Source of the DNA: Amycolatopsis sp. NBC_00345
GTDB lineage: Bacteria; Actinomycetota; Actinomycetes; Mycobacteriales; Pseudonocardiaceae
Reading direction: 5' to 3'
Length of the DNA: 64,000 nt
Assembly: GCF_036116635.1 (NCBI RefSeq)
Contig: NZ_CP107995.1
Coordinates: 7,502,001 to 7,566,000 of the forward strand
This document shows, piece by piece, positions 36,242 through 44,048 of the stretch. The notes under the pieces are model-generated. The model was not told the origin of the DNA and made no database searches. It saw only the letters and a list, made by a program, of their open reading frames with translations. Position 1 is the first letter of the stretch. Every line of letters starts with the position of its first letter. The position numbers were made by a program, and so were the translations under genes.

Positions 36242-36999
36242 CCGCGAGCCGCCAGCTCGAGGATGTGCTCACGCTCCTCGCCCTTGACCAGCTTCGCGGC
36301 CGCTTCGAACTCGGTCGGCCCGGCGCCGAACGACGGGCAGTCCTTCTTCAGCGGGCACGCGCCGCAGGCGGGCTTGCGGGCGTGGCAGACGCGGCGGCCG
36401 TGGAAGATCACGCGGTGGGACAGCATCGTCCACTCCTTGCGCGGGATCAGCTCGCCGACCGCGTGCTCGACCTTGACCGGGTCCTCCTCGGTGGTCCAGC
36501 CCCAACGGCGCACGAGGCGGCCGAAGTGGGTGTCCACTGTGATCCCCGGCACGTCGAACGCGTTGCCGAGCACGACGTTCGCGGTCTTGCGGCCGACCCC
36601 CGGCAGCGTGACCAGGTCTTCCAGCCGTCCGGGCACCTCGCCGCCGAAGCGCTCCGCGAGCGCGGCGCCGAGGCCCATCACCGAGTTGGCCTTCGCGCGG
36701 AAGAACCCGGTGGTGCGGAGGAACTCCTCCAGCTCGGCGCGGTCGGCGGCGGCATAGTCGGCGGCCGTGCGGTAGCGCTTGAACAACGCGGGCGTGACCA
36801 GGTTCACCCGCACGTCGGTGGTCTGCGCCGAAAGGACGACCGCGACCAGCAGTTCCAGCGGATTCGTGAAATCCAGCTCGGCCTTCGCGTCCGGATAAAC
36901 CTCGTCGAGGCAACGCTTCATACGCCGGGCGCGTCTCACCAAGGAGAGCCGGCTTTCACCGGCGCCCTTACGGGGGGCGTTCGTGGCGGCAGGTGGCAC
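36238..36999 (-). CDS. nth: Endonuclease III
   Basis: A 253-residue Nth DNA glycosylase/AP lyase (Rv3674c position) for oxidised pyrimidines. The helix-hairpin-helix is LPGVGRKTANVVLGNAF, with the catalytic Lys, and GITVDTHFGRLVRRWGW holds the catalytic Asp. The 4Fe-4S loop is CHARKPACGACPLKKDC. A GTG start at 36999 fits the length of the M. tuberculosis protein. It has TAGGCT six bases upstream (37006-37011 on the complement), so the operon mRNA is probably leaderless. Confidence 0.95.
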   Translation of the reverse strand: MPPAATNAPRKGAGESRLSLVRRARRMKRCLDEVYPDAKAELDFTNPLELLVAVVLSAQTTDVRVNLVTPALFKRYRTAADYAAADRAELEEFLRTTGFFRAKANSVMGLGAALAERFGGEVPGRLEDLVTLPGVGRKTANVVLGNAFDVPGITVDTHFGRLVRRWGWTTEEDPVKVEHAVGELIPRKEWTMLSHRVIFHGRRVCHARKPACGACPLKKDCPSFGAGPTEFEAAAKLVKGEEREHILELAARG

Positions 37000-37156
37000 C
37001 CCGATAGCCTACGGGCGAGTCGGACGAGCCGGGCGGGAGCACCCACCGGTGGGCGGCCGACACGCCAGAGCACCACCTCGGCGCACGCGTGTCCGCCATG
37101 AGCGAGGATCTGGAGTCCATGCTTAATTTTGTCACCGACAGTAGCGGATGTGTGTC

Positions 37157-37408
37157 ATGACCGTATGGTTCGTGATCCTGGTCCCACTGGTGATCATGTT
37201 CTTCGCGCTCTTCATGGAGCGGGTGGAGAGCCGGCTCAAGCACGTCGCCGTGCAGGAGAACGAGGTCGAAGAGTTCCTGGAGCAGGCCCAGCCCAACGAG
37301 GTCAGGGCCCTGTACGGGCACGGCATCGGCCGCGCGCTCGAGCTGTTCCGGCTGCGCCGGCTCGGCGGACGGGCAGCCAGGCTTCGCGCGCGACGCGTGC
37401 GGAGTTAG
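37157..37408 (+). CDS. Small membrane protein (Rv3675-like)
   Basis: An 83-residue protein with one N-terminal helix (VWFVILVPLVIMFFALFM), an acidic stretch (VQENEVEEFLEQAQPNEV) and a basic Arg-rich tail. It is in Rv3675 position, between nth and crp. Function unknown. ATG 37157 is used; ATG 37148 is an alternative. Confidence 0.7.
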   Translation: MTVWFVILVPLVIMFFALFMERVESRLKHVAVQENEVEEFLEQAQPNEVRALYGHGIGRALELFRLRRLGGRAARLRARRVRS

Positions 37409-37567
37409 GCTCCACGTTCGTGCGAGATCGTCTCCGGCTGCCGCGGGCAACGCGGCGAGCCGACGGGCGATCTCGCCGACACGCCCTAGACTGACGCGAA
37501 AGTGATCGGCGACACGGCCTCCACCAGCGGAGGAACGTGATCGTTTCTCGATGAGGAGGCACCCGAG

Positions 37568-38242
37568 GTGGACGAAACCCTGGCCCGTGCGGGCATTTTC
37601 CAGGGTGTTGAGCCGGCGGCCGCTGAGGCTCTGGCCCAGACCTTGGAATCCGTGGAGTTTCCCCGCGGCCATGTCATCTTCAACGAGGGCGAGCCGGGCG
37701 ACAAGCTGTACATCATCCAGTCCGGCAAGGTGAAGATCGGCCGCAAGTCCCCGGACGGCCGCGAGAACCTGCTGGGCATCTTCGGCCCGTCCGACATGTT
37801 CGGCGAGCTGTCCATCTTCGACCCCGGCCCCCGGACGTCCAGCGCGACGACGGTGACCGAGGTCCGCGCGGTCACCATGGACCGCCCGGCCCTGCGCCAG
37901 TGGATCTCGACCCGGCCGGAGATCGCCGAGCAGCTGCTCCGCGTGGTCGCCCGCAGGCTGCGCCGGACGAACAACATGGTCGCCGAGCTGATCTTCACCG
38001 ACGTCCCCGGCCGCGTGGCCCGGGCGCTGCTGCAGCTCGCGCAGCGCTTCGGCAGCCAGGAGGCCGGCCTGCTGCGGGTCACGCACGACCTCACGCAGGA
38101 AGAGATCGCGCAGTACGTCGGCGCGTCCCGCGAGACCGTGAACAAGGCACTGGCCGACTTCGCGCACCGCGGCTGGCTGCGGCTCGAGGGCAAGAGCGTG
38201 CTGATCCTCGACCCGGAGCGGCTGGCGCGGCGCGCCCGCTGA
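37568..38242 (+). CDS. crp: Crp/Fnr-family regulator (Rv3676/GlxR-like)
   Basis: A 224-residue cAMP-receptor-type regulator. The cyclic nucleotide domain has FNEGEPGDKLYIIQSGKVKIGR, and the phosphate-binding cassette is MFGELSIFDPGPRTSSATTVTEV, with the Glu and Arg that hold cAMP. The C-terminal helix-turn-helix is LTQEEIAQYVGASRETVNKALADFAHRGWL. It is very close to mycobacterial CRP and GlxR, global carbon regulators. The GTG has GAGGAGG upstream. GTGATCGGCGACAC at 37502-37515 (GTG-N8-CAC) might be an autoregulatory site, but the match is poor. A terminator follows. Confidence 0.95.
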   Translation: MDETLARAGIFQGVEPAAAEALAQTLESVEFPRGHVIFNEGEPGDKLYIIQSGKVKIGRKSPDGRENLLGIFGPSDMFGELSIFDPGPRTSSATTVTEVRAVTMDRPALRQWISTRPEIAEQLLRVVARRLRRTNNMVAELIFTDVPGRVARALLQLAQRFGSQEAGLLRVTHDLTQEEIAQYVGASRETVNKALADFAHRGWLRLEGKSVLILDPERLARRAR

Positions 38243-38280
38243 TCCCCTGCGCGGGGTAACCCCCGCGGTTCTTCCCGAAG

Positions 38281-38313
38281 GCCACCCCCGCGTCACGCGG
38301 CGGGTGGCTTTTG
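38281..38313 (+). terminator. Rho-independent terminator after crp
   Basis: GCCACCC and GGGTGGC, with inner CCGCG/CGCGG arms, form a stem closed by TCA and followed by TTTT. Confidence 0.8.
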
Positions 38314-38376
38314 TGGTTTCCGGGCTTTTTCGCGGCAGGCAAGGGAGTTCTGGCTTTAAACAGACTCCGGCCTTGA

Positions 38377-38430
38377 ACAGACAAGGAGCCGGGCGCCACC
38401 CCCGACGTGGCGCACCGGCTCCTTGTCTGT
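38377..38430. other. Large structured intergenic hairpin
   Basis: ACAGACAAGGAGCCGG (38377-38392) and GCGCCAC (38393-38399) pair with GTGGCGC (38407-38413) and CCGGCTCCTTGTCTGT (38415-38430), with one bulged A: 23 pairs in all. A second hairpin, CCCTCTGG/CCAGAGGG, follows around 38460-38505. The 488-base gap from crp to the MFS gene holds no firm gene otherwise. It could be an untranslated RNA, an attenuator or a terminator; no T run follows. Confidence 0.55.
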
Positions 38431-38529
38431 GCGCGGACCATCCCCCGACGACCCGCGCTCCCGCCCTCTGGACCAGGCCCCGACCCGTAAACCAGAGGGA
38501 GCTGGGAGTTGTGCTGCTGTACAACCATC

Positions 38530-38673
38530 ATGGCCCATACCCACGAATTCAAGGCCATTCACTCTCAAGGACGCCGGTTCCGCAGTTTCGTTGCACGAGT
38601 TCACCGAGAATCCATACAGCGTTACGGGATCGAGACCTCCGAGCCGATCCGAGCACTTCCAGGCTGGCAGTGA
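38530..38673 (+). CDS. Doubtful 47-aa ORF
   Basis: MAHTHEFKAIHSQGRRFRSF to RALPGWQ: a basic 47-residue frame between the structured hairpins and the MFS promoter. It has no clear ribosome-binding site (GGGAG is about 20 bases away), and its third codon positions are unusually A/T-rich for this genome. It is either a recently acquired or odd small gene, or not a gene. Confidence 0.25.
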   Translation: MAHTHEFKAIHSQGRRFRSFVARVHRESIQRYGIETSEPIRALPGWQ

Positions 38674-38693
38674 CGCACCTGACCGTCAAATAA

Positions 38694-38723
38694 TTGGTAC
38701 TCACGTACCACTCTGTGCATACT
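38694..38723 (+). promoter_or_regulatory. Promoter with palindromic operator before the MFS gene
   Basis: A -35 box TTGGTA (38694-38699), an 18-bp spacer, and a -10 box CATACT (38718-38723). Transcription would begin at or next to the GTG at 38731, giving a leaderless mRNA. TGGTACTCACGTACCA (38695-38710) is a perfect palindrome around TCAC that overlaps the -35, and a second half site TGGTACGTG (38723-38731) covers the start. This looks like a repressor-controlled efflux promoter, although no repressor gene is adjacent. Confidence 0.65.
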
Positions 38724-38730
38724 GGTACGT

Positions 38731-39987
38731 GTGTCCCACTCTGCTCACTCCGAAGGCCGGACCACGCTCGCCGACTACCGCACCGCGCTGACCGCGCCCG
38801 GCTCGCGCCGCGCGGTTCTCGCGTCCGTGCTCGCCCGGCTGCCGATCGCGATGATCGGCATCTCGGCGCTGCTCTACGTCCAGCGTGAGACGGGCTCGTT
38901 CGCCACCGCGGGGCTGGTCTCGGCCAGCTCGCTCGCCGGTGTCTCGGTGGGCGCGGTGGTCCAGGGCCGGCTGATCGACCGCTTCGGGCCGACGCGCCCG
39001 CTGCTCGTCACGGCCCTGGTGCTCGCGCTGACGATGACCTCACTGGCCCTCGCGATCGAGGCCCACGCGGCGACGATCCTGCTGGTCACGCTGGCCGCGA
39101 TGACCGGGCTGTCGGAGCCGATGGTGGGCTCGGCCTCGCGGGCGCTGTGGACCAAGCTGCTGCCTGCGGGGGCCGCTCGCAACGCCGCGTTCTCGTACGA
39201 AGCAATCAGCATGGAGATGTTCTTCATCCTCGGCCCTGGCATCGCGGGCCTGCTGGTGACGGCCCCGTGGCCGGGCACCGGCATGGTCGCGGGCACGGCG
39301 GCGATGGTCATCGGCGCGACGCTGTTCGCGCTGAGCCCGGCCGTCCGCGCGTGGGGGCCGGCGCCGCGGGCGAAGACTCCCCTGCTGGGCGCGCTCGCCG
39401 GCCCGGGCATGCGGACGCTGGCACTGGCGGCGCTCGGCTTCGGCATGGTGATCGGCTTCGTCGAGGTCGCCGTCCCGGCCGCGGCGACGGAGTCCGGGCA
39501 CGCTTCGCTGAGCGGGCTGCTGCTGTCGGCGTGGTCGCTGAGCTCCGTGGCGTTCGGCGTCGCGTACAGCCTGCACCCGTGGCCGCGGAAGCTGGGCCTG
39601 CGCCTGCCGGTGCTGCTCGGTGGCTTCGGCGCGCTGGTCGCGCTGCTGGCGCTGCCGTCGTCGCTGTGGGCCCTGGCGGTCCTGATGCTCCTGGCCGGCG
39701 CCATGATCACCCCCCAATCAACCACCCACTCGGCGGCGATCGAGGTCGTCGCCCCGCGCGGCACCGCCGCGGAGGCCTTCGGCTGGGTCCTGACGGCGGT
39801 GACCCTGGGCCTCGCCGCAGGCCAGTCGGTGAGCGGCTACCTGGTCGAACACGCGGGCACCAGTGCGGCTTTCCTCGCGGCTGGTGTGGCGGGCGTCTTG
39901 ATGGCCGTCCTGGTGTGGAGCCTGCGGCGCACGGTCCGGCCGCTGACCTCGGCTGCTCCTGCGGAACTGGTCGGCGCTGGGCGGTAG
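38731..39987 (+). CDS. MFS transporter (efflux-like)
   Basis: A 418-residue MFS protein with twelve helices. LIDRFGPTRPLLVTALVLAL is loop 2-3, and FSYEAISMEMFFILGPGIAGLLV is the helix 5 region. The start is VSHSAHSEGRTTLADYRTAL at the GTG, with no ribosome-binding site. The substrate is unknown. The operator-covered promoter argues for inducible efflux. The next gene on this strand is the sliding-clamp paralogue, 300 bases on. Confidence 0.85.
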   Translation: MSHSAHSEGRTTLADYRTALTAPGSRRAVLASVLARLPIAMIGISALLYVQRETGSFATAGLVSASSLAGVSVGAVVQGRLIDRFGPTRPLLVTALVLALTMTSLALAIEAHAATILLVTLAAMTGLSEPMVGSASRALWTKLLPAGAARNAAFSYEAISMEMFFILGPGIAGLLVTAPWPGTGMVAGTAAMVIGATLFALSPAVRAWGPAPRAKTPLLGALAGPGMRTLALAALGFGMVIGFVEVAVPAAATESGHASLSGLLLSAWSLSSVAFGVAYSLHPWPRKLGLRLPVLLGGFGALVALLALPSSLWALAVLMLLAGAMITPQSTTHSAAIEVVAPRGTAAEAFGWVLTAVTLGLAAGQSVSGYLVEHAGTSAAFLAAGVAGVLMAVLVWSLRRTVRPLTSAAPAELVGAGR

Positions 39988-39988
39988 T

Positions 39989-40140
39989 CGGGCGGGGCTT
40001 GGGGTCTTGGCCCTGGGCCCTCGCGCCCTGGGTCTTGAGCCCTGAGTCTCGAACCTTGGGTCTCGGGGTCCTGCTCCCGAGGCTTGAGCTTGGGTCTTGG
40101 TCGTGAGACTTGGGCTTGGGGTCTTGGCCCACGGACTCAA
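39989..40140. repeat. CTTGGGTCTTG repeat block
   Basis: Diverged short repeats of the kind CTTGGGGTCTTGGCCC, CCTGGGTCTTGAGCCC and CTTGGGTCTTGG fill most of the 300-base gap between the MFS gene and the clamp paralogue. No gene is seen there. Confidence 0.7.
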
Positions 40141-40287
40141 ACACGGTCCGCGTGGCCCTCGCCGAGCTGCCCAGCCCGGCGCTCCGGCACGAAAGTCCCC
40201 CTCGCTCCGACCCTGATTTCCCAGCTCAGCGGCCATTTCCCCGTTCGATCACCAGAAGTTGTCGGTGGGCGGGGCTAGCTTGCGGGC

Positions 40288-41355
40288 ATGGATCTCACGT
40301 CCCCAGTGCGGCCGCTGTCGGCGGCCGCGAATGCCGCGGTCCGGCTGCTGCCGCGGCAGGCTTTGTTGCGGTTGCGCGCCGACGCGGGCGGAGTCGTGGT
40401 CTCGGGCAGCGACCGGGACCTCGCCGTGCGGTTCGCGTGTGCGGCCACCACCCACACCGACGGTGAGGTGCTCGTGCCCGCGGCGCCGCTCGCCGAGACG
40501 TTGCGCATGCTCGGCAGCGAGCTGGTCCGGCTGGTCGTCGAGGGCAGCAGGCTCGCGTTGCGGGTCGAGGGCGCCCGGTTCGCGCTGCCGCTGCTGGACC
40601 GCGACCTGCGGCAGGAGCCGCCGTCGCCGCCTCAAGTGTCCGAAGTGGACGGATTATTGCTCGCGACGGCGCTGCGCACCGTGGCGGGCACGGCGGCGAA
40701 GGACGACCCGCTGCCCCTCTTCACCGGCGTCCGGATCCAGGCCGACGGCGACGGACTGCGGCTGACCGCGTCGGACCGGTACCGGATGGCGGTCGCGCGG
40801 CTGCCGGTGCGGCACGCCGAGGGGCCGCTCGACGTGCTCGTCCCAGCCGGCCTGCTCACCGAGGCCGCGCGGCAGGCCCACGGCATCCTGGGCCTGCACG
40901 GCGACGGCAGCCGCTTCGGCCTGAGCTGGGCCGGCGGCGCGGTCACCACCGCCGTCCTGGACGCGGGCTTCCTGTCGGCGGACGCGATCCCGTCCGGCGC
41001 GGTCGACACGGAGGTGGAGATCGACGCGGACGCGCTCGCCGCCGCCGTCCGCCGCGTCGGGGTCTACTCCGAGGACCGCCGCATCCTGACGCTGGAGGTC
41101 GGCGACGCGCACGTCCGCCTCGCCAGCTCCCGCCAGGACACAGGTGAAGCGGAGGAAACGCTGAAGGCAAACGTTTGCGGTGGCCGCACCTCGCCGTCCT
41201 TCCAGGCGAAGTACCTCCTCGAAGCCCTGGCCCCGTTCTCCGGCGGCGACGTCCGGCTCGCCATCCAGCCGGGGATGCGCGCGTGTGTCCTGCGTTCCGC
41301 CGAGGCGAAGGAGGTCGAGCTGACGTACTACCTGATGCCGATGCTGCCCCGCTGA
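40288..41355 (+). CDS. DNA polymerase III beta-clamp (DnaN) paralogue
   Basis: A 355-residue three-domain sliding clamp. Domain 1 opens with the DnaN-like LRLRADAGGVVVSGSDRDLAVRFACA, domain 2 has DDPLPLFTGVRIQADGDGLRLTASDRYRMAVARLPV (the typical P-x-x-x-G-x-x-x-x-x-x-x-x-L-x-x-x-A-T/S-D-x-y-R-l run), and the C-terminus ends VELTYYLMPMLPR, close to the canonical YLLMPxRLP. It is not in the dnaA-dnaN-recF setting, so it is a second, orphan clamp. The ATG has TAGCTT six bases upstream, suggesting a leaderless mRNA. Such paralogues can give resistance to clamp-binding antibiotics (GriR type) or serve repair. Confidence 0.88.
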   Translation: MDLTSPVRPLSAAANAAVRLLPRQALLRLRADAGGVVVSGSDRDLAVRFACAATTHTDGEVLVPAAPLAETLRMLGSELVRLVVEGSRLALRVEGARFALPLLDRDLRQEPPSPPQVSEVDGLLLATALRTVAGTAAKDDPLPLFTGVRIQADGDGLRLTASDRYRMAVARLPVRHAEGPLDVLVPAGLLTEAARQAHGILGLHGDGSRFGLSWAGGAVTTAVLDAGFLSADAIPSGAVDTEVEIDADALAAAVRRVGVYSEDRRILTLEVGDAHVRLASSRQDTGEAEETLKANVCGGRTSPSFQAKYLLEALAPFSGGDVRLAIQPGMRACVLRSAEAKEVELTYYLMPMLPR

Positions 41356-41444
41356 CCGCCGGGCTACCGGCCGCCGCCGGATGCCGAAGTCGAGGGTGCC
41401 GAGGCGGGTGACGCCGTGATCGGATTCGTGGAGAGGTAAGCACC

Positions 41445-42033
41445 ATGATCATCGAGACCATCACCGGCCTGATCCGCGGCACAACCGCGACAACCGCGAC
41501 AACTGCCACAGCCACCACCACCGGACCAACGGACACGGCAAGCGCGGCCAGCACCGGCAAAGCCGCCAGCCCGACCAAAACAACCGCCGAGAGAGGCGCC
41601 GCCTTCCGCGGAATCCCCTACGCGTGCCAACGACGTTTCGCCCCACCCGAGCCGTTCCCCGCGTGGACGGGCGTCCGGGACGCGGTCGAACCCGGCCCCG
41701 CCGCGATGCAGCCGCGCTCGCGGCTGGAGCACGTGATCGGGCCGATGGTGCTGCCACAGTCGGAGGATTGCCTGTCGCTCAACGTTTTCACGCCGCCGAA
41801 CCGCGAAGGGGCCAGCCGCCCCGTGCTCGTGTGGATCCACGGCGGCGGCTTCTCCAGCGGCTCCGGCAGCGAGGCCTGGTACGACGGCAGCCGGCTCGCC
41901 GCCGAGGCGGACGAAGATGCTGGCCGGCGCGCCAGGCGGCCTCGACAACGACAATGGCCTCCGCCGCGCCTGGATTCCCTTCCTGCACGGCGAACGCCCA
42001 CAGCTCGACAGCCCGCTGCTCACCGCGTTCTGA
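41445..42033 (+). pseudogene. Carboxylesterase with large internal deletion
   Basis: The first ~157 codons encode the N-terminus of a type B carboxylesterase: AFRGIPYACQRRFAPPEPFP, MVLPQSEDCLSLNVFTPPNR and VLVWIHGGGFSSGSGSEAWYDG. At about 41915 the frame changes, and the last 39 codons read MLAGAPGGLDNDNGLRRAWI to PQLDSPLLTAF, which resembles the C-terminal end of the same family. About 300 residues are missing, including the Ser, Glu and His of the catalytic triad. An Ala/Thr low-complexity insert (GTTATTATTATATTTGPTD) follows residue 11. Confidence 0.8.
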
Positions 42034-42076
42034 CGCGAAAGGGCCGCTCGCGCCAAAAGCGAGCGGCCCCTTCGCG
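42034..42076. terminator. Bidirectional hairpin terminator
   Basis: CGCGAAAGGGCCGCTCGC (42034-42051) pairs with GCGAGCGGCCCCTTCGCG (42059-42076) with one mismatch, between the esterase relic and the convergent glutaredoxin operon. Confidence 0.75.
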
Positions 42077-42087
42077 ACCGGAAGAAC

Positions 42088-42342
42088 TCAGGCGGCGGAC
42101 TCGGCCTTCACGGCCGCCTCCACCTCGTCGAAGCTCGGGTTCACCAGCGCGGTCGAGCCGATGATCACCGTCGGCACGACCTCGTTCCCGTTGGCCACCG
42201 CGCGCACCCGCTCGGCCGCGCCCGGGTCCTCCCAGATGTTGATCTCCTTGACGTTCAAGCCGCTCGCCAACAGCGAGGGCCGCAGCGCCGCGCAGAAGCC
42301 GCAGCCCGGCCGCCAGTAGAACTCGACCTCGACGTCACTCAT
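42088..42342 (-). CDS. Mycoredoxin-type glutaredoxin
   Basis: An 84-residue glutaredoxin-fold protein with the active site YWRPGCGFCAALRPSLL (CGFC), close to the CGYC of mycoredoxin-1. The VVPTVIIG cis-Pro and the C-terminal helix (SFDEVEAAVKAE) are in place. It probably reduces mycothiol mixed disulfides. Last gene of the Nudix-MBL-glutaredoxin operon; its ATG overlaps the MBL stop (ATGA). Confidence 0.85.
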   Translation of the reverse strand: MSDVEVEFYWRPGCGFCAALRPSLLASGLNVKEINIWEDPGAAERVRAVANGNEVVPTVIIGSTALVNPSFDEVEAAVKAESAA

Positions 42343-43112
42343 CGCGCGTCCTCCGAAGAACGTAGGTAGTCCAGCTGCGCCTGCACGCTCAGCTCGGCAG
42401 GCGCCCAGAGTGTCTGGTCGACGTCGGCGTAGACGACCTCGACCACCTGTCGCGGAGTCGCGTCCGCGCCGAGCACTCCCAAGGCGGAACGCACCTGGTC
42501 CAGTCGCTGTTCCCGGTGCGCCAGGTACTCGCGCGCGGTCGCGGGCAGGTCGGCCAGCTCGGGGCCGTGGCCGGGCAGCCCGGGGGTGCCGGCGGGCAGC
42601 CCCATCAGCCGCCGCAGCGAGCGCAGGTAGTCGCCGAGGTCGTGCAGCACGGTGGTGCCGCGGCCCAGGATCGTGTCGCCGGTGAGGATCTGGCCCGCGA
42701 CGTGTAGTGACACGGAATCGTCGGTGTGGCCGGGCGTGTGCAGCACCTCGAAGCGCAGGCCGCCGGCGGTGAGCACGTCACCGTCCGCGAACGGCTCCGC
42801 GCCCAGGCACAGCGACGCGTCGAACGCCCGCACCGGCGCCCCGACCTTCTCGGCGAACCACGGCGCGCCCTCGGCGTGGTCCGGGTGGTGATGGGTCAGC
42901 ACGATCAGCTCGACCGCCCCGACGGCCGCGAGCCGCTCCAGGTGCTCCAGGTCGCGGTAACCCGGGTCGACGACCACGGCGGCGGGCGCGTCCGGCGCGC
43001 GCAGCACCCAGCTGTTCGTGCCCTCCAGCGTCATCATCGACGGGTTGTTCTCCAGCAGCACCGAAGCTGTCTCGGAAACACGGCGCAGCTCGCCATACGC
43101 GGGCGCGGTCAC
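42339..43112 (-). CDS. Metallo-beta-lactamase-fold hydrolase (Rv3677c-like)
   Basis: A 257-residue MBL-fold protein with the zinc motif VLTHHHPDHAEGA. The other metal ligands lie in LHTPGHTDDSVSLHV, LTGDTILGRGTTVL and GLPGHGPELA. A C-terminal helical segment (REQRLDQVRSALGV) marks the LACTB2-like group. The substrate is unknown. The GTG at 43112 lies one base past the Nudix stop with GGAGG seven bases upstream; the longer frame from 43154 is rejected. Confidence 0.88.
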   Translation of the reverse strand: MTAPAYGELRRVSETASVLLENNPSMMTLEGTNSWVLRAPDAPAAVVVDPGYRDLEHLERLAAVGAVELIVLTHHHPDHAEGAPWFAEKVGAPVRAFDASLCLGAEPFADGDVLTAGGLRFEVLHTPGHTDDSVSLHVAGQILTGDTILGRGTTVLHDLGDYLRSLRRLMGLPAGTPGLPGHGPELADLPATAREYLAHREQRLDQVRSALGVLGADATPRQVVEVVYADVDQTLWAPAELSVQAQLDYLRSSEDAR

Positions 43113-43113
43113 T

Positions 43114-43938
43114 TCAGGCCTCCGTCGAGTGCAGAACAACACGGATGTGGTCATCCTCGCGAATCAAAACCGGGATGGTCCGGACGATCTCCCGGGACGA
43201 CGCGAGGGCCTCGTCCGCCGTGGCGAACACGTCCAGCTCGGTGAGCGTGAGCCAGGTGGGCGGCATCAGCACGCGGCGGCCTTCGCGGGCGTCCGCGATC
43301 GCGTCCAGCGGGCGTTGCCAGCCGGTGGAGTCGGCCTCGGACGTCGCGCCGTCCGCGCGCTGCCCTTCGGGGAGCTTCGCGGCGAAGAACCGCGTGTCGT
43401 AACGGCGCGGCTCCTGCTCGGGCGTGACCCAGTGCGCCCACGGCAGCAGCAGGTCGGCGCGCAGTGTCAGGCCGGCGTCGGCGAGGAAGCCCGCGAGTGA
43501 GATCTCCCGGCGCTCCAAGGCTTTCCGGGCGTCGCGGTACGGCGAGACGTCGGCGACCACCGCGTCCTCCGTGCCCGCCAGCAGCACGCCGGACTCCTCG
43601 AACGTCTCGCGCACCGCGCCGCACACCAGCGCGCGGGCGAGGGAGTCGTCACAGCTGAACTGCCCGGCCCACCAGCTCGGCGGCGGCCCGGCCCAGCTCA
43701 CGGACGCGTCGGCGTCGCGCGGGTCCACCCCGCCGCCGGGGAACACGGTCATCCCGCCCGCGAACGGCATGCCCTTGACGCGGTGCTGGAGGAAGACCTC
43801 GAGGCCGTCCGCGCCGTCGCGCAGGAGGATCACCGTCGCGGCGTCCTTGGGCTGGGCGGGTGGCCCGTCGGCGTTCGCCCTCGTCGCGATACCGGCCCCC
43901 GCGGGGATGTCGAAGACGAACTCACTCGGCCGATCCAC
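43114..43938 (-). CDS. Nudix hydrolase (NUDT19-like)
   Basis: A 274-residue protein with a Nudix box formed by MTVFPGGGVDPRD and CGAVRETFEESGVLLAG (REx2EExG). The ~40-residue insert between these halves is typical of the NUDT19 group, whose members cleave CoA derivatives. LLPWAHWVTPEQEPRRYDTRFFAA is the C-terminal signature. The GTG has TATGTT six bases upstream (43945-43950 on the complement), suggesting a leaderless operon mRNA. Confidence 0.85.
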   Translation of the reverse strand: MDRPSEFVFDIPAGAGIATRANADGPPAQPKDAATVILLRDGADGLEVFLQHRVKGMPFAGGMTVFPGGGVDPRDADASVSWAGPPPSWWAGQFSCDDSLARALVCGAVRETFEESGVLLAGTEDAVVADVSPYRDARKALERREISLAGFLADAGLTLRADLLLPWAHWVTPEQEPRRYDTRFFAAKLPEGQRADGATSEADSTGWQRPLDAIADAREGRRVLMPPTWLTLTELDVFATADEALASSREIVRTIPVLIREDDHIRVVLHSTEA

Positions 43939-43996
43939 CCGGGCAACATACCTCGCCTCCCGGGCGGAGGGCCGAACACTTGTGGCATCTCATACA

Positions 43997-44032
43997 ACGA
44001 CGGCGGACCGGGGTTTCCCGGTCCGCCGTCGT
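43997..44032 (-). terminator. 16-bp hairpin terminator
   Basis: ACGACGGCGGACCGGG (43997-44012) and CCCGGTCCGCCGTCGT (44017-44032) pair perfectly around a 4-nt loop, just after the stop of the minus-strand gene at 44049. Confidence 0.75.
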
Positions 44033-44048
44033 CATGAGCAGAAACGCG

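Noticed and set aside
37502..37515. CRP binding site upstream of crp
   Set aside because: Only GTG-N8-CAC fits; the outer bases do not match TGTGA-N6-TCACA, and such a short pattern is frequent in this composition.
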